A stretch of DNA of 64,000 bases from Paenibacillus flagellatus (GTDB taxonomy: Bacteria; Bacillota; Bacilli; Paenibacillales; NBRC-103111). The notes under the pieces are model-generated. The model worked only from the letters and a program-made list of their open reading frames with translations, was not told the DNA's origin and did no database searches. Location of the stretch: NCBI RefSeq assembly GCF_003217775.1, contig NZ_QJVJ01000006.1, positions 62,001-126,000 on the forward strand, read 5' to 3'. Made by a program: the position numbers and the translations under genes. Numbering within the stretch: position 1 is the stretch's first letter; each line of letters starts with the position of its first letter. This document shows, one piece after another, positions 26,067 to 33,959 of the stretch.

Positions 26067-26095
26067 AACATACACGATTGAAAGCGCTGCCACAA
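26067..26095 (-). promoter_or_regulatory. Promoter of the AraC gene with overlapping cre site
   Basis: TTGTGG (26090-26095) and TATGTT (26067-26072) are spaced by 17 bases on the minus strand. A sequence matching the cre consensus at every defined position, TGAAAGCGCTGCCA on the plus strand (26079-26092), overlaps the -35 and spacer. CcpA binding there would repress the gene. Confidence 0.6.
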
Positions 26096-26149
26096 TAGGA
26101 GGCGGCTGGAATACGCCTCAAGCGCGGCTGTCGTTCCTTCGACCGTAAC

Positions 26150-26181
26150 GGAAAAAGCGCCGACCTCTTCGGTCGGCGCTT
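26150..26181 (-). terminator. Terminator after the DHA2 MFS gene
   Basis: AAGCGCCGAC (26155-26164) pairs with GTCGGCGCTT (26172-26181), with a seven-base loop. On the minus strand five T follow. Confidence 0.85.
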
Positions 26182-26204
26182 CTCGGAAACGCGGGCATAT
26201 TCGG

Positions 26205-27719
26205 TTATTTCGCCGGACTCGGAACCGGCTCCGCCGCTCCCGCGCTCGGCCGCCTGTCTCCGGCCGCCCGGTTCGGCTCCTCGTACTTCACTTTTTTGAT
26301 GAAGAAGGCGAGCACGAGCGCGGCCACGGTCATCCAGGTCGCCACGACGAACGCGTAATTGATGCCGTAGACCGTCGCCTGGTTCACTACCTCGTGCATT
26401 TTCGCTTGATCCGCCGGATTGACGTGACCGGCTGCGACCAGCTCTTTCGTCCGTGCGGTCGCCTGGTTCGACATGATCGTCACGAGGAGCGCGGTGCCGA
26501 GCGCGCCGGCCACGTTCCGCAGCGTCTGGGACATCGCCGAGCCGTGCGGGTTGAGCCGCGGCGGCAGCTGGTTCATGCCGGCCGTCTGAATCGGCATCAT
26601 CAGCATCGACATCCCGAACATCCGCAGCGTGTACATGAAAATCATATGCGTATACGTCGTATCCACGGTCAGCTTGCTGAACTCGTACGTCGTAATCGCC
26701 GTGATGGTCAGGCCGATGACGGCGAGCCAGCGCGCTCCGATTTTATCGAAAATGATGCCGGTAATCGGCGACATGATGCCCATCAGAATCGCGCCCGGCA
26801 GCAGCAGCAGGCCCGATTCGAGCGGCGTGAATCCGCGAATGTTCTGCAAGTAAATCGGCAGCAGGATCATCGCCGAGAACATCGCCATCGTTATGATGAC
26901 GTTGATGACCGTCGTCAGCGAGAACATGCTGAAGCGGAACACGCGGAACTCCAAGATCGGCTTCTCCGCTTTGAATTCCCGCCATATGAACAGCAGGAGC
27001 GCGACGACTCCGACAGCGATGCTCGTCAGCACGCGGGCACTGCCCCATCCGTCGTTGCCGGCGTCGCTAAACCCGTACAGCAGGCCGCCGAAGCCGAGCG
27101 TGGACAAGATGACGCCGAGCGTATCGAGCTTCGGCTTGGAATTGCGCGTAACGTTCTTCATCGCGAAGCTGCCGTAGACGAGCGCGAACAGCGAAATCGG
27201 CAGCACGATGTAGAACAGCACCCGCCACGAATGGTGCTCGACGACCCAGCCGGACAGCGTCGGCCCGACCGCCGGCGCGAAGATCATGGCGAGCCCCATC
27301 ATCCCCATCGCCTTACCCCGCTGCTCGATCGGGAATATCGTCAGGAAGACGATCGACATGAGCGGCATCATGATGCCCGCTCCGGCCGCCTGCACGAGCC
27401 GCCCCGTCAAAACGACGGGAAAGCTCGGGGCCAACGCGCATATGACGGTGCCGACCGTGAACAGCCCGACGGCGACGTTGAACAGCTGTCTTGTCGTGAA
27501 GCGGTCGATCAAATAGGCGCTGATCGGAATCAATACGCCGTTGACGAGCATGTAGCCGGTAGCCAGCCATTGAATCGTATTCGGGCCGATGCCGAGATCC
27601 TTCATCATGCTCGGCAGCGCCACGTTCAGAAGCGTTTGGCTCAAAATGGCGACGAACGCGCCGATGAGCAGGGACGCGACGATCGGTCCCCGTTTAATTG
27701 CGGAAATCGCTTGATCCAT
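26205..27719 (-). CDS. DHA2-type MFS multidrug efflux transporter (EmrB/QacA-like)
   Basis: The 504-residue protein has about fourteen membrane segments, the size and count of the DHA2 drug:H+ antiporter branch. Recognisable features are LLNVALPSMMKDLGIGPNTI with WLATGYMLVNGVLIP after it, GRLVQAAGAGIMMPL (helix 4 motif), and GPTLSGWVVEHHSWRVLFYI (motif C and the following loop). It probably exports toxic organic compounds. It lies 46 bases downstream of a MarR gene on the same strand, and both are likely controlled by that repressor. Confidence 0.9.
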   Translation of the reverse strand: MDQAISAIKRGPIVASLLIGAFVAILSQTLLNVALPSMMKDLGIGPNTIQWLATGYMLVNGVLIPISAYLIDRFTTRQLFNVAVGLFTVGTVICALAPSFPVVLTGRLVQAAGAGIMMPLMSIVFLTIFPIEQRGKAMGMMGLAMIFAPAVGPTLSGWVVEHHSWRVLFYIVLPISLFALVYGSFAMKNVTRNSKPKLDTLGVILSTLGFGGLLYGFSDAGNDGWGSARVLTSIAVGVVALLLFIWREFKAEKPILEFRVFRFSMFSLTTVINVIITMAMFSAMILLPIYLQNIRGFTPLESGLLLLPGAILMGIMSPITGIIFDKIGARWLAVIGLTITAITTYEFSKLTVDTTYTHMIFMYTLRMFGMSMLMMPIQTAGMNQLPPRLNPHGSAMSQTLRNVAGALGTALLVTIMSNQATARTKELVAAGHVNPADQAKMHEVVNQATVYGINYAFVVATWMTVAALVLAFFIKKVKYEEPNRAAGDRRPSAGAAEPVPSPAK

Positions 27720-27765
27720 ATTTCGTTATCCTCTCTCCCGGTGCAAAATCGGATTATCGCCGGCT

Positions 27766-28203
27766 TCAATCGTCCGTTTGGTCCGCACCGTTCAGCATAA
27801 GCATGAAGATGCGCCGCAAATGTTCGATATCTTCCTCGGCCAGCGGTTTGAAAAACAGCGCGATCGCCTCCCGCTGCGTATCGAGCAGCCGGTCCAGCGT
27901 CTCCTTGCCTTTGTCCGTCATGCGCAAATAGACGACTCTCCGGTCTTCCTCGCTCCGCTCCCGCTCCAGCATCCCTTTCGCGATGAGCTTGTCGGCCAAG
28001 CCCGTAATCGCGCCGGACGTGACGCCGAGCGTCTCCGCAAGCTCCGCCGTTTTTTGCGGGCCGCGGGAATTCAAAATGTAGAGCGTGCGGAATTGGCTGA
28101 TCGACATGCCGTCTTCCATCCGTTTGTTCCATTCGTGCGATATTTTGCGCACCAAATTTTTGAACAATGCGGTTAGCTCCAGCATTCGGGTATTTTCCGG
28201 CAT
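27766..28203 (-). CDS. MarR-family transcriptional repressor
   Basis: The 145-residue protein has the MarR winged helix (about 45-105: AELAETLGVTSGAITGLADK, then LIAKGMLERERSEEDRR with the conserved D-R wing). Alpha-helical dimerisation ends flank it. It is the first gene of a two-gene operon with the DHA2 exporter. The promoter region contains an inverted CTAAAC/GTTTAG repeat, as expected for autorepression relieved by an exporter substrate. Confidence 0.92.
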   Translation of the reverse strand: MPENTRMLELTALFKNLVRKISHEWNKRMEDGMSISQFRTLYILNSRGPQKTAELAETLGVTSGAITGLADKLIAKGMLERERSEEDRRVVYLRMTDKGKETLDRLLDTQREAIALFFKPLAEEDIEHLRRIFMLMLNGADQTDD

Positions 28204-28245
28204 TGCTCCCGATCCGCCCCCTTACGCTTTCGTTCAGCCGTAAAC

Positions 28246-28275
28246 ATTTTAGCACTAAACTATTAGACAGTTTAG
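28246..28275 (-). promoter_or_regulatory. MarR promoter and operator
   Basis: The arms CTAAAC (28255-28260) and GTTTAG (28270-28275) form an inverted repeat just upstream of a TAAAAT -10 box on the minus strand (28246-28251). The operator covers the -35 and spacer. The rest of the gap, 28276-28457, shows nothing I can identify. Confidence 0.5.
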
Positions 28276-28457
28276 AAGAACGAAGACGGCGCGTCAAACG
28301 CCGTCTGGCTCGATATGGGGCGATATGGCTCACATGGCCGGGCGATGTATCCGTTTTGCCGCCGGTTTCCGAACGTTTACGCCATAACGTCCTTCACGGA
28401 ATCGGTCTTTTCCTTACTTTACCCACCTTCCGTCCGTTGAATGTGCGGCCTCGGCGC

Positions 28458-28472
28458 TGATAACGATTACCA
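28458..28472 (+). promoter_or_regulatory. Fur/Zur-like metal regulator box
   Basis: TGATAACGATTACCA fits the 7-1-7 inverted repeat of Fur-family boxes (TGATAATNATTATCA) with two changes. The wider 19-base Fur consensus matches at 16 positions. It lies about 130 bases before the CDF exporter gene and upstream of its predicted promoter, so it would act as an activator or distal site rather than a simple promoter block. Confidence 0.4.
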
Positions 28473-28505
28473 TTCTCGCTTATTTAGAATTATTATAAAT
28501 AAGTA

Positions 28506-28544
28506 TTGTATTTAACGAACCGCCGTGTATAATAAGGTACACGG
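28506..28544 (+). promoter_or_regulatory. CDF exporter promoter with inverted repeats
   Basis: TTGTAT (28506-28511) and TATAAT (28528-28533) are spaced by 16 bases. A perfect inverted repeat CCGTGTA/TACACGG (28523-28529 and 28538-28544) straddles the -10 and start region. A TAAATA/TATTTA repeat (28496-28501 and 28509-28514) covers the -35. Either could bind a metal-sensing repressor. Confidence 0.5.
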
Positions 28545-28587
28545 ACGACATTTCCATCGTCCTTTCAACGGAAAGCGGGTGACTCTC

Positions 28588-29544
28588 ATGTACGATTACC
28601 ATCATCTCCGCCACGTCAAGGAGCAGGCGACCTCCAAGCGTGCGCTGTGGATTACGCTATTGCTTACGTTCTTTTTTACCGTCGTGGAAATCGTCGGCGG
28701 CCTCCTGTCCAACTCGCTCGCGCTGCTGTCCGACTCCGCGCATATGGTGTCCGACGTCATCGCGCTCGGGCTGAGCATGACCGCCATCTACTTGGCTTCC
28801 CGGCCGTCCGACGCGCGGTTTACGTTCGGCTACCTGCGATTCGAGATCATCGCGTCGTTTTTGAACGGCTTTGCGCTCTGTATCATTTCCGTCGGCATCT
28901 TTTATGAAGGCGTACGCCGGTTTCTCCACCCCGAGGAGATCGACCTCGGCCTCATGCTGACGATCGCCTCGATCGGCTTTGCCGTCAACCTCGTGCTGAC
29001 GATCGTGCTCAGCCGCAGCATGAAGGAAGAGGAAAATTTGAACGTCCAGAGCGCGCTGTGGCATTTCATCGGCGATCTGCTCAGCTCGATCGGGGTTATC
29101 GTCTCGGCGATCGTCATCTATTTCACCGATTGGGGCTGGTTCGATCCGCTCGTCAGCGTCGTGATCGGCGGCATCATCTTCACCGGCGGGGCGAAAATCG
29201 TCAAGGAATCGTACCTGATCCTGATGGAATCGGTGCCGTCCAAGTTCGATCTGGACGACATCCGCCGCTCCATCGCCGACGTCGAAGGGGTCGAGGACGT
29301 GCACGAAATGCATTTGTGGGCCATTTCGTCGGACCACTACTCGCTTACCGCTCACGTGTTCATCGACGAGAAGATTCAGCCGTTCTGCATCATCCTCGCG
29401 ATCAACGAGACGCTGAAGCGAAAGTACGGCATCGAGCACTCGACGATCCAGATGGAGCACGCAACGATCCATCCGCACGGCGAGTACGGGAAAGAGTTTT
29501 TGCGGCATAAGGAAGAAGAGGAACGATTGAAGGGGAACGGATAA
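28588..29544 (+). CDS. Cation diffusion facilitator metal exporter (CzcD-like)
   Basis: The start is ATG 28588 (MYDYHHLRHVKEQATSK), giving 318 residues. Six membrane segments and a cytoplasmic C-terminal domain follow the CDF plan. The metal-site residues are visible in helix 2 (SDSAHMVSDVIAL, H-x3-D) and helix 5 (WHFIGDLLSS, H-x3-D), the histidine-aspartate set typical of zinc exporters. The cytoplasmic domain has HEMHLWAISSDHYSLTAHVF. It exports Zn2+ (possibly Co2+ or Cd2+) in exchange for protons. It stands alone, with inverted repeats in its promoter that suggest metal induction. Confidence 0.92.
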   Translation: MYDYHHLRHVKEQATSKRALWITLLLTFFFTVVEIVGGLLSNSLALLSDSAHMVSDVIALGLSMTAIYLASRPSDARFTFGYLRFEIIASFLNGFALCIISVGIFYEGVRRFLHPEEIDLGLMLTIASIGFAVNLVLTIVLSRSMKEEENLNVQSALWHFIGDLLSSIGVIVSAIVIYFTDWGWFDPLVSVVIGGIIFTGGAKIVKESYLILMESVPSKFDLDDIRRSIADVEGVEDVHEMHLWAISSDHYSLTAHVFIDEKIQPFCIILAINETLKRKYGIEHSTIQMEHATIHPHGEYGKEFLRHKEEEERLKGNG

Positions 29545-29567
29545 CGGCATTCGGAACGGAAGCCAAA

Positions 29568-29609
29568 TAAAAAGGGACGGCCGCTTGGGCGGAACCGCTC
29601 CCTTTTTTG
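29568..29609. terminator. Bidirectional terminator
   Basis: AAAAAGGGA and TCCCTTTTTT arms enclose a GC-rich inner stem between the convergent CDF and GNAT genes. It gives a U tract in both directions. Confidence 0.8.
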
Positions 29610-29626
29610 GCGTTGACGCGCGTATT

Positions 29627-30076
29627 TTAGCGGCCGCCGTCGAACTTTTGCATCCAATGGGCCGCATCGTGCAGCGGCTCGAACCCGAATCGGCCGTACA
29701 GACCCGCGGCGTCCTCGGTGACGAGCAGGAAGCGACGCAGCCGCTGCAAATCCGGATGGTCGACGACCGCCCGGACGAGGCGTTCGGCGATGCCATTGCC
29801 GCGATACTCCCGGACGACGAAGACGTCGGTCAAGTAAGCGAAGGTCGCCCGGTCCGATACGACCCGGGCGAAGGCGACCTGCTTCGGCTTGCCGCCCTCT
29901 CCCGTCGGCTCGTAAGCGGCGGCCACGACGGCGGAATGGCGGACGGCCCGCCGGAACGTGTCGAGGTCGAGCGATTTCGCCCAGTACATATGCTCGTGCA
30001 AGTACCGGTACGTAAACGTCTCGTCGATCAAGGACGGATCGGTCGAAACGAACACGTTCGCGGGAGCGGCGGTCAT
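29627..30076 (-). CDS. GNAT-family N-acetyltransferase
   Basis: The 149-residue protein has the GNAT fold with the acetyl-CoA loop VREYRGNGIAERLV (about 89-102) preceded by the strand TFAYLTDVFV. The C-terminal FLLVTEDAAGLYGRFGFEP strand-turn is the usual motif B. The substrate is unknown. The start codon overlaps the stop of the upstream metallo-hydrolase gene (ATGA), so the two were built as an operon even though the hydrolase now has a frameshift. Confidence 0.88.
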   Translation of the reverse strand: MTAAPANVFVSTDPSLIDETFTYRYLHEHMYWAKSLDLDTFRRAVRHSAVVAAAYEPTGEGGKPKQVAFARVVSDRATFAYLTDVFVVREYRGNGIAERLVRAVVDHPDLQRLRRFLLVTEDAAGLYGRFGFEPLHDAAHWMQKFDGGR

Positions 30077-30812
30077 CCTTCTTCACCGTCCTCCGGAACG
30101 GCTACCCGATCCGCCAGCCCTTCCGCGGCGAGCCGCTCCCGCAGCTGCGCCCGGGTGAGCAGGCAGTGGTTGATCGCCTCCATATGGACGGCGACCGCCT
30201 TCGTATACGGCGCATGCCGGCATAGAGCGACGACGTCGTCGGCCTCCATCGTAATCGCGCCCCCAGGACGAACCGGGCGCCGCCCGCGTTGACGACCGTC
30301 ACGTCCGGCCGGAACGCGTCGAGCGCCTGCCGCACCTCGTCGCACCAGATGGTGTCGCCCGCGACGTAAAGTGTCGGCTCGCCGTCGGCACGGAACACGA
30401 AGCCGGATACGCGGCCCATCCGTTTGCCGATTAAGCCCGTGCCGTGCCGGCCTCCGGTCCGATGAATCGTAACGCCGCGGAACGCCGCGCGTTCCCCGAC
30501 GGGGGTGACCGACCCGAACCCGGCGAAGGCGGCCTCGTCCCCGGGCTGGCACAGGATCGGGGTCGTCTTCGGCAGCGCCCGCGCCGCCGGCTCGTCCCAA
30601 TGGTCGGGATGCAAATGCGTCACAATGGCGGCGTCGGGCCGAAGCCAGTCGTTCGCCGCTGCGGGCAGCGGGACGAGCGGATTGCGGCGGTCGTTCGCCG
30701 TGTTCGCGATCGGCGGGTTCGCCCCCGCTTCGCTCCACATCGGATCGATCAAAAACCGGACGCCCGCGTATTCCACGCCGAGCGTCGCATGGCGGATCAG
30801 CTGAAGCTTCAT
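30073..30812 (-). pseudogene. MBL-fold metallo-hydrolase, interrupted by a frameshift
   Basis: From ATG 30812 the frame reads a metallo-beta-lactamase-like hydrolase of the UlaG/YtnP-type: IVTHLHPDHWDEPA is the zinc motif (H-x-H-x-D-H), with LYVAGDTIWCDEV carrying the later ligand. After ...NAGGARFVLG the frame is lost. The remainder (AITMEADDVVALCRHAP, then KAVAVHMEAINHCLLTRAQL and an end at 30073) continues in the neighbouring frame. One base is missing in a G5 run (30260-30264 on the plus strand as C5). A sixth G would restore GG-AITMEADD. Either the gene is freshly broken or the assembly has a homopolymer error. Confidence 0.8.
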
Positions 30813-30941
30813 CTTTTATGCACCTCTTACCGGAAGGATAGTCGTTCTGCTACAATTATAGGAAATCGGCGATCGGGCCGGATACGGTTTCGTGAAACGA
30901 AATAGCCGTTTTCATTTTCATGCTGAAAGGAATCTTCTCCG

Positions 30942-31370
30942 ATGAACGTAACCTCGATCGACGAAGTCGATCTTCGCATTTTGCAAGCGCTGCTGGAGGA
31001 CGCCACCCGGTCGCACAAGGAAATCGGCGGGCTCGTCCATTTGACCGGACAAGCGGTCGGCGCCCGCGTGCGGAAGCTGCAGGACCTAGGTATCATCGAA
31101 GGCTACACGGTGCGGTGGAACCCGGAGAAGATCGGGCTCGCCGTCCACGCCTTCGTCACCGTGTTCATGAAGTCGGGGACGGCGCACTCGGCGTTCCATT
31201 CGTTCGTGCGCGACGACGAGCGCATCGAGGAGATGCACCGCGTCAGCGGCGAAGGCTGCTACTGGCTGCGCGTGCGCGTCGGCACGCCGGCCGGGCTGAC
31301 CGCCTTCCTCGACGAGCTGCTGCGATTCGGCAACTATAAGCTGAGCCTCTCGATCGGCCGATTGAAGTGA
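30942..31370 (+). CDS. Lrp/AsnC-family transcriptional regulator
   Basis: The 142-residue protein has the N-terminal AsnC helix-turn-helix (about 5-60: VDLRILQALLEDATRSHKEI, LTGQAVGARVRKLQDLGIIE). A C-terminal RAM/ligand domain follows (GLAVHAFVTVFM; VSGEGCYWLRVRVGTPAGLT). Such proteins form octamers and respond to amino acids. It is divergent from the metallo-hydrolase/GNAT pair and may regulate it. A short stem (AGCC/GGCT) and T6 just after the stop could terminate it. Confidence 0.92.
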   Translation: MNVTSIDEVDLRILQALLEDATRSHKEIGGLVHLTGQAVGARVRKLQDLGIIEGYTVRWNPEKIGLAVHAFVTVFMKSGTAHSAFHSFVRDDERIEEMHRVSGEGCYWLRVRVGTPAGLTAFLDELLRFGNYKLSLSIGRLK

Positions 31371-31388
31371 GCCGCGGAGGCTTTTTTC
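31370..31388 (+). terminator. Weak terminator after the Lrp gene
   Basis: A four-base stem (AGCC/GGCT) is followed directly by six T. Confidence 0.35.
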
Positions 31389-31494
31389 TTTTGGGGGCGG
31401 CGGGGTAGCGGGCACACTTGGAGGCCCGGTATGCGGAGACAGGCGTACGCATGCTGGTTGCTTCGTGGGGCCGCGTACGCGCGCGGCACGCTCG

Positions 31495-31680
31495 ATTGGA
31501 TTTTGTCCAATGGATTCGGGCCGTTCGCCTCCTCGGGAGGAGATCTGTTGGATATCATCCAATAGAACGGCCCCGTTCGCGCCCATTCGGCCCGCTCGCG
31601 AGACTATCTATTGGATAAAATCCAATAGGCGGCCGAATGTCCCTCCTCCCGAGGCTCCGCGATTGGATTATATCCAATCG
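31495..31680. repeat. Array of four TTGGAT-ATCCAA palindromic repeats
   Basis: Four short palindromes with the same core lie at 31495-31511 (ATTGGA/TCCAAT), 31548-31562 (TTGGAT/ATCCAA), 31608-31628 (CTATTGGAT, three bases, ATCCAATAG) and 31660-31680 (CGATTGGAT, three bases, ATCCAATCG). Centres are about 52, 63 and 52 bases apart. The intervening sequence is GC-rich and includes CCTCGGGAGG and CTCCCGAGG. No gene is recognisable between 31389 and 31803. They could be a mobile repeat family, operators or RNA hairpins. Confidence 0.7.
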
Positions 31681-31803
31681 AGTTGATAATACCCGGACGA
31701 CGCTTCGAACAATCCGCGTCACTTTCGGAAGAAGTATTCGGGGGTCCCGGAAAGTAATCGGGATACGTTTGAACGCTCCCTTCCCATTCCGGTGAAAAGT
31801 TTA

Positions 31804-31830
31804 GGGAACGGTTTGCAGCGAGGAGTCGTC
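31804..31830 (+). promoter_or_regulatory. ECF-type promoter of the sigma factor gene
   Basis: GGGAAC (31804-31809) and CGTC (31827-31830) are separated by 17 bases. This is the AAC/CGT layout of ECF sigma promoters in Bacillus, and suggests that the sigma factor transcribes its own operon. Confidence 0.5.
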
Positions 31831-31852
31831 CAATGGAAGAGGTGAACGAAAA

Positions 31853-32395
31853 GTGGGTTTGGACTATTTAAGCACGCTGTCCGACAGCACGGACAAAAAC
31901 GCCATCCTATCCGACCTGATGGAGCGCTATGGCGACGACGTATGGAACTACGCGTTTTTCCTGACGAGCCGTTTCGATCAGGCCGACGACATTTTCCAGG
32001 ACGTCTTCCTGAAGGTATACCGCAGCATGTTCTCGTTCCGCGGGGAATCGAGCGTCAAGACATGGCTGCTCGCGATCACGCGCAACGTCGCCAAGGACCA
32101 CCGCAAATCGGCATGGGCCCGCCGGGTGCTCCTCATGGCGACGATCCGCCGGACGGAAACGGCTTCCTCGACGGAGAAAGAAGTGCTGAGCCGGATGGTG
32201 AACGGCGATATTTGGAAAGCCGTCATGGATTTGCCCGAGAAGCTGCGGGAAGCGCTGCTGCTGTACGCCCACCATCAGTTGACCGTTCCCGAAATCGCCT
32301 CCATGCTGAACATTTCGCAAGGCACCGTCAAATCCCGGATTCACCGGGCCAGGGCGAAGGTGCCCGCCATGTTGAAAGATCAACTGACCGATTGA
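31853..32395 (+). CDS. ECF-type RNA polymerase sigma factor
   Basis: The start is GTG 31853 after AGAGGTGA. The 180-residue protein has sigma region 2 (about 25-95: DQADDIFQDVFLKVYRSMFS and FRGESSVKTWLLAITRNVAK) and region 4 (about 120-175: LPEKLREALLLYAHHQLTVP and EIASMLNISQGTVKSRIHRA). It lacks regions 1 and 3, as ECF sigma factors do. It is followed after 27 bases by a membrane protein with a solute-binding ectodomain, in the position an anti-sigma factor occupies. An ECF-type promoter precedes it. Its trigger is therefore likely an extracellular ligand. Confidence 0.92.
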   Translation: MGLDYLSTLSDSTDKNAILSDLMERYGDDVWNYAFFLTSRFDQADDIFQDVFLKVYRSMFSFRGESSVKTWLLAITRNVAKDHRKSAWARRVLLMATIRRTETASSTEKEVLSRMVNGDIWKAVMDLPEKLREALLLYAHHQLTVPEIASMLNISQGTVKSRIHRARAKVPAMLKDQLTD

Positions 32396-32422
32396 CGATG
32401 CGGACAAGCGAAGGAGGCGATC

Positions 32423-33940
32423 ATGTTGAGATCGAGACGATTCGACTGGGAAAAAGAACTCCGGCATTTCCCTTTGAACCCGAAAGGCGTGCCGGCCAAA
32501 TTAAAACAATCCGTGGAGGAACGAATCGCGATGGAAGCGACATCGAAACGCATCCCGGGCAAATGGTGGGCCGCCGCCGCCGCGCTGCTGCTCGCCTCGG
32601 CCGTTCTGTTCGTCCAGCGGGAGCCGATCCTCGGCCTGTTCAAGCCGGATACGGCGCCCAAGCCGTTCGACGCGGTCACGGAACGCTCCGTCAAGGTGCA
32701 ATGGTACGACGGCATGTCGTTCATGAGCCGTTACGGGCAAGCGTTCGTCATCCGGTACCCGAATATGGACGTCGAGACGGTCAATTCGCCCCCCTACGAC
32801 CCGAGTCAGGATCGGGCGGCCCAATACGAAGCGATGATCGAGAAGGAAAAGCCCGACGTCGTCTACTTGCCGATGGACGTCTTCCCGAAGCTGGCGGCGA
32901 AGGGGCTGCTGCTCCCGCTCGACTCGATCGCGGCTAAGGACAACTACGATTGGACCGTCTATCGCGACGGCGTCTTGTCGGCGATCCGCGAAGCCGGCGG
33001 AGGCGGCGAGCTGTACGGGCTTTCGCCGAATTATACCGTCAACGCCCTGTATTACAACAAGACGCTGTTCGACCGGTACGGGGTCCCTTATCCCCAAGAC
33101 CGGATGAGCTGGGAAGAGCTGTTCCAGCTCGCCCGGCGATTTCCGGCCGGCGGTACGGGCGACGAGCGCGTCTACGGGTTCGTCAACGATTACGCGTCCC
33201 CCTTCGGGACGGCGGACTCGGCCGCCCGAACGGCGGGACTCGGCCTGACGGACGCCGATGCGACCCGGATGACGGCGAACTCGGAGCCGTGGCGGACGAT
33301 ATGGACGTACGTGGCGGACGGCGTCTCCAAAGGCTGGCTGTACGAAACGCCGCCGCGGACCGGCACCATTTCCGGCATCGATTATTACAAGCGCAACCCG
33401 TTCCTGACCGGCAACGCGGCCATGATGCTGACGCGGCCGAACTTGGCGAACGACCTGGTGCAGGCGAAGAAGCGGCACAACCTGGCGAACTTCGACTGGC
33501 AAATCGTGACGGAGCCGGTCGATCCGGCCCGACCGGACGTCTCGTCCACCTTCGCGATGGAAGGCGTGTACGCCATTCCCGCAAGCTCCCCGAACGTCCG
33601 GGACGCCTGGGAAATGATCAAGCACATCCACAGCGAGCCGATGGCCAAAAAAGTCGCGATCCAGTACGACTCGAACGTCTTGAGCTCCCTCGCCTCGTTC
33701 GTCTCCAAAACGGAAGGCCCTTCCCTGGAAGCCTTCTCGCGGCTCAAGCCGGACGGATCGACGGCCGGCCTGGTCGGCGGCAGGATGACAAACGAGCTGT
33801 ACGGCGAGCTGACGACGGTCGTCGACGAAGAGATCAAAGCGGCAGCGGCCGGCTCCAAAAGCGTCGACGACGCCATCGACGCCATCCAGCTGCGCGGGCA
33901 GCAGGCGCTCGACAAGGCCAACGCCGCGAACAAACCGTAA
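32423..33940 (+). CDS. Putative anti-sigma factor with extracellular sugar-binding-protein domain
   Basis: This 505-residue protein starts after a strong AAGGAGG site. Residues 1-48 are cytoplasmic and charged (DWEKELRHFPLNPKG and a following amphipathic stretch). One membrane helix follows (about 49-66, WWAAAAALLLASAVLFV), with no lipobox. Outside is a full family-1 solute-binding fold (about 85-495: ALYYNKTLFDRYGVPYPQDR, MSWEELFQLARRFP, AMEGVYAIPASSPNVRDAWE). Topology and position directly after an ECF sigma gene fit an anti-sigma factor whose sensor is a sugar receptor. The ectodomain is clearly paralogous to the lipoprotein encoded next. I recall no standard name for this architecture; sigma binding by the short N-terminus is inference. 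Confidence 0.75.
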   Translation: MLRSRRFDWEKELRHFPLNPKGVPAKLKQSVEERIAMEATSKRIPGKWWAAAAALLLASAVLFVQREPILGLFKPDTAPKPFDAVTERSVKVQWYDGMSFMSRYGQAFVIRYPNMDVETVNSPPYDPSQDRAAQYEAMIEKEKPDVVYLPMDVFPKLAAKGLLLPLDSIAAKDNYDWTVYRDGVLSAIREAGGGGELYGLSPNYTVNALYYNKTLFDRYGVPYPQDRMSWEELFQLARRFPAGGTGDERVYGFVNDYASPFGTADSAARTAGLGLTDADATRMTANSEPWRTIWTYVADGVSKGWLYETPPRTGTISGIDYYKRNPFLTGNAAMMLTRPNLANDLVQAKKRHNLANFDWQIVTEPVDPARPDVSSTFAMEGVYAIPASSPNVRDAWEMIKHIHSEPMAKKVAIQYDSNVLSSLASFVSKTEGPSLEAFSRLKPDGSTAGLVGGRMTNELYGELTTVVDEEIKAAAAGSKSVDDAIDAIQLRGQQALDKANAANKP

Positions 33941-33959
33941 ATCGGAAGGAGAACGCAAG

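Noticed and set aside
31495-31680. CRISPR array
   Set aside because: The repeats are short palindromes with unequal, unrelated spacers that are not spacer-like in length, and no cas gene is in the window.
31389-31803. Possible small genes in the repeat-bearing gap
   Set aside because: Several frames of 60-75 codons cross the palindromes, but none has a ribosome site or a plausible protein composition.
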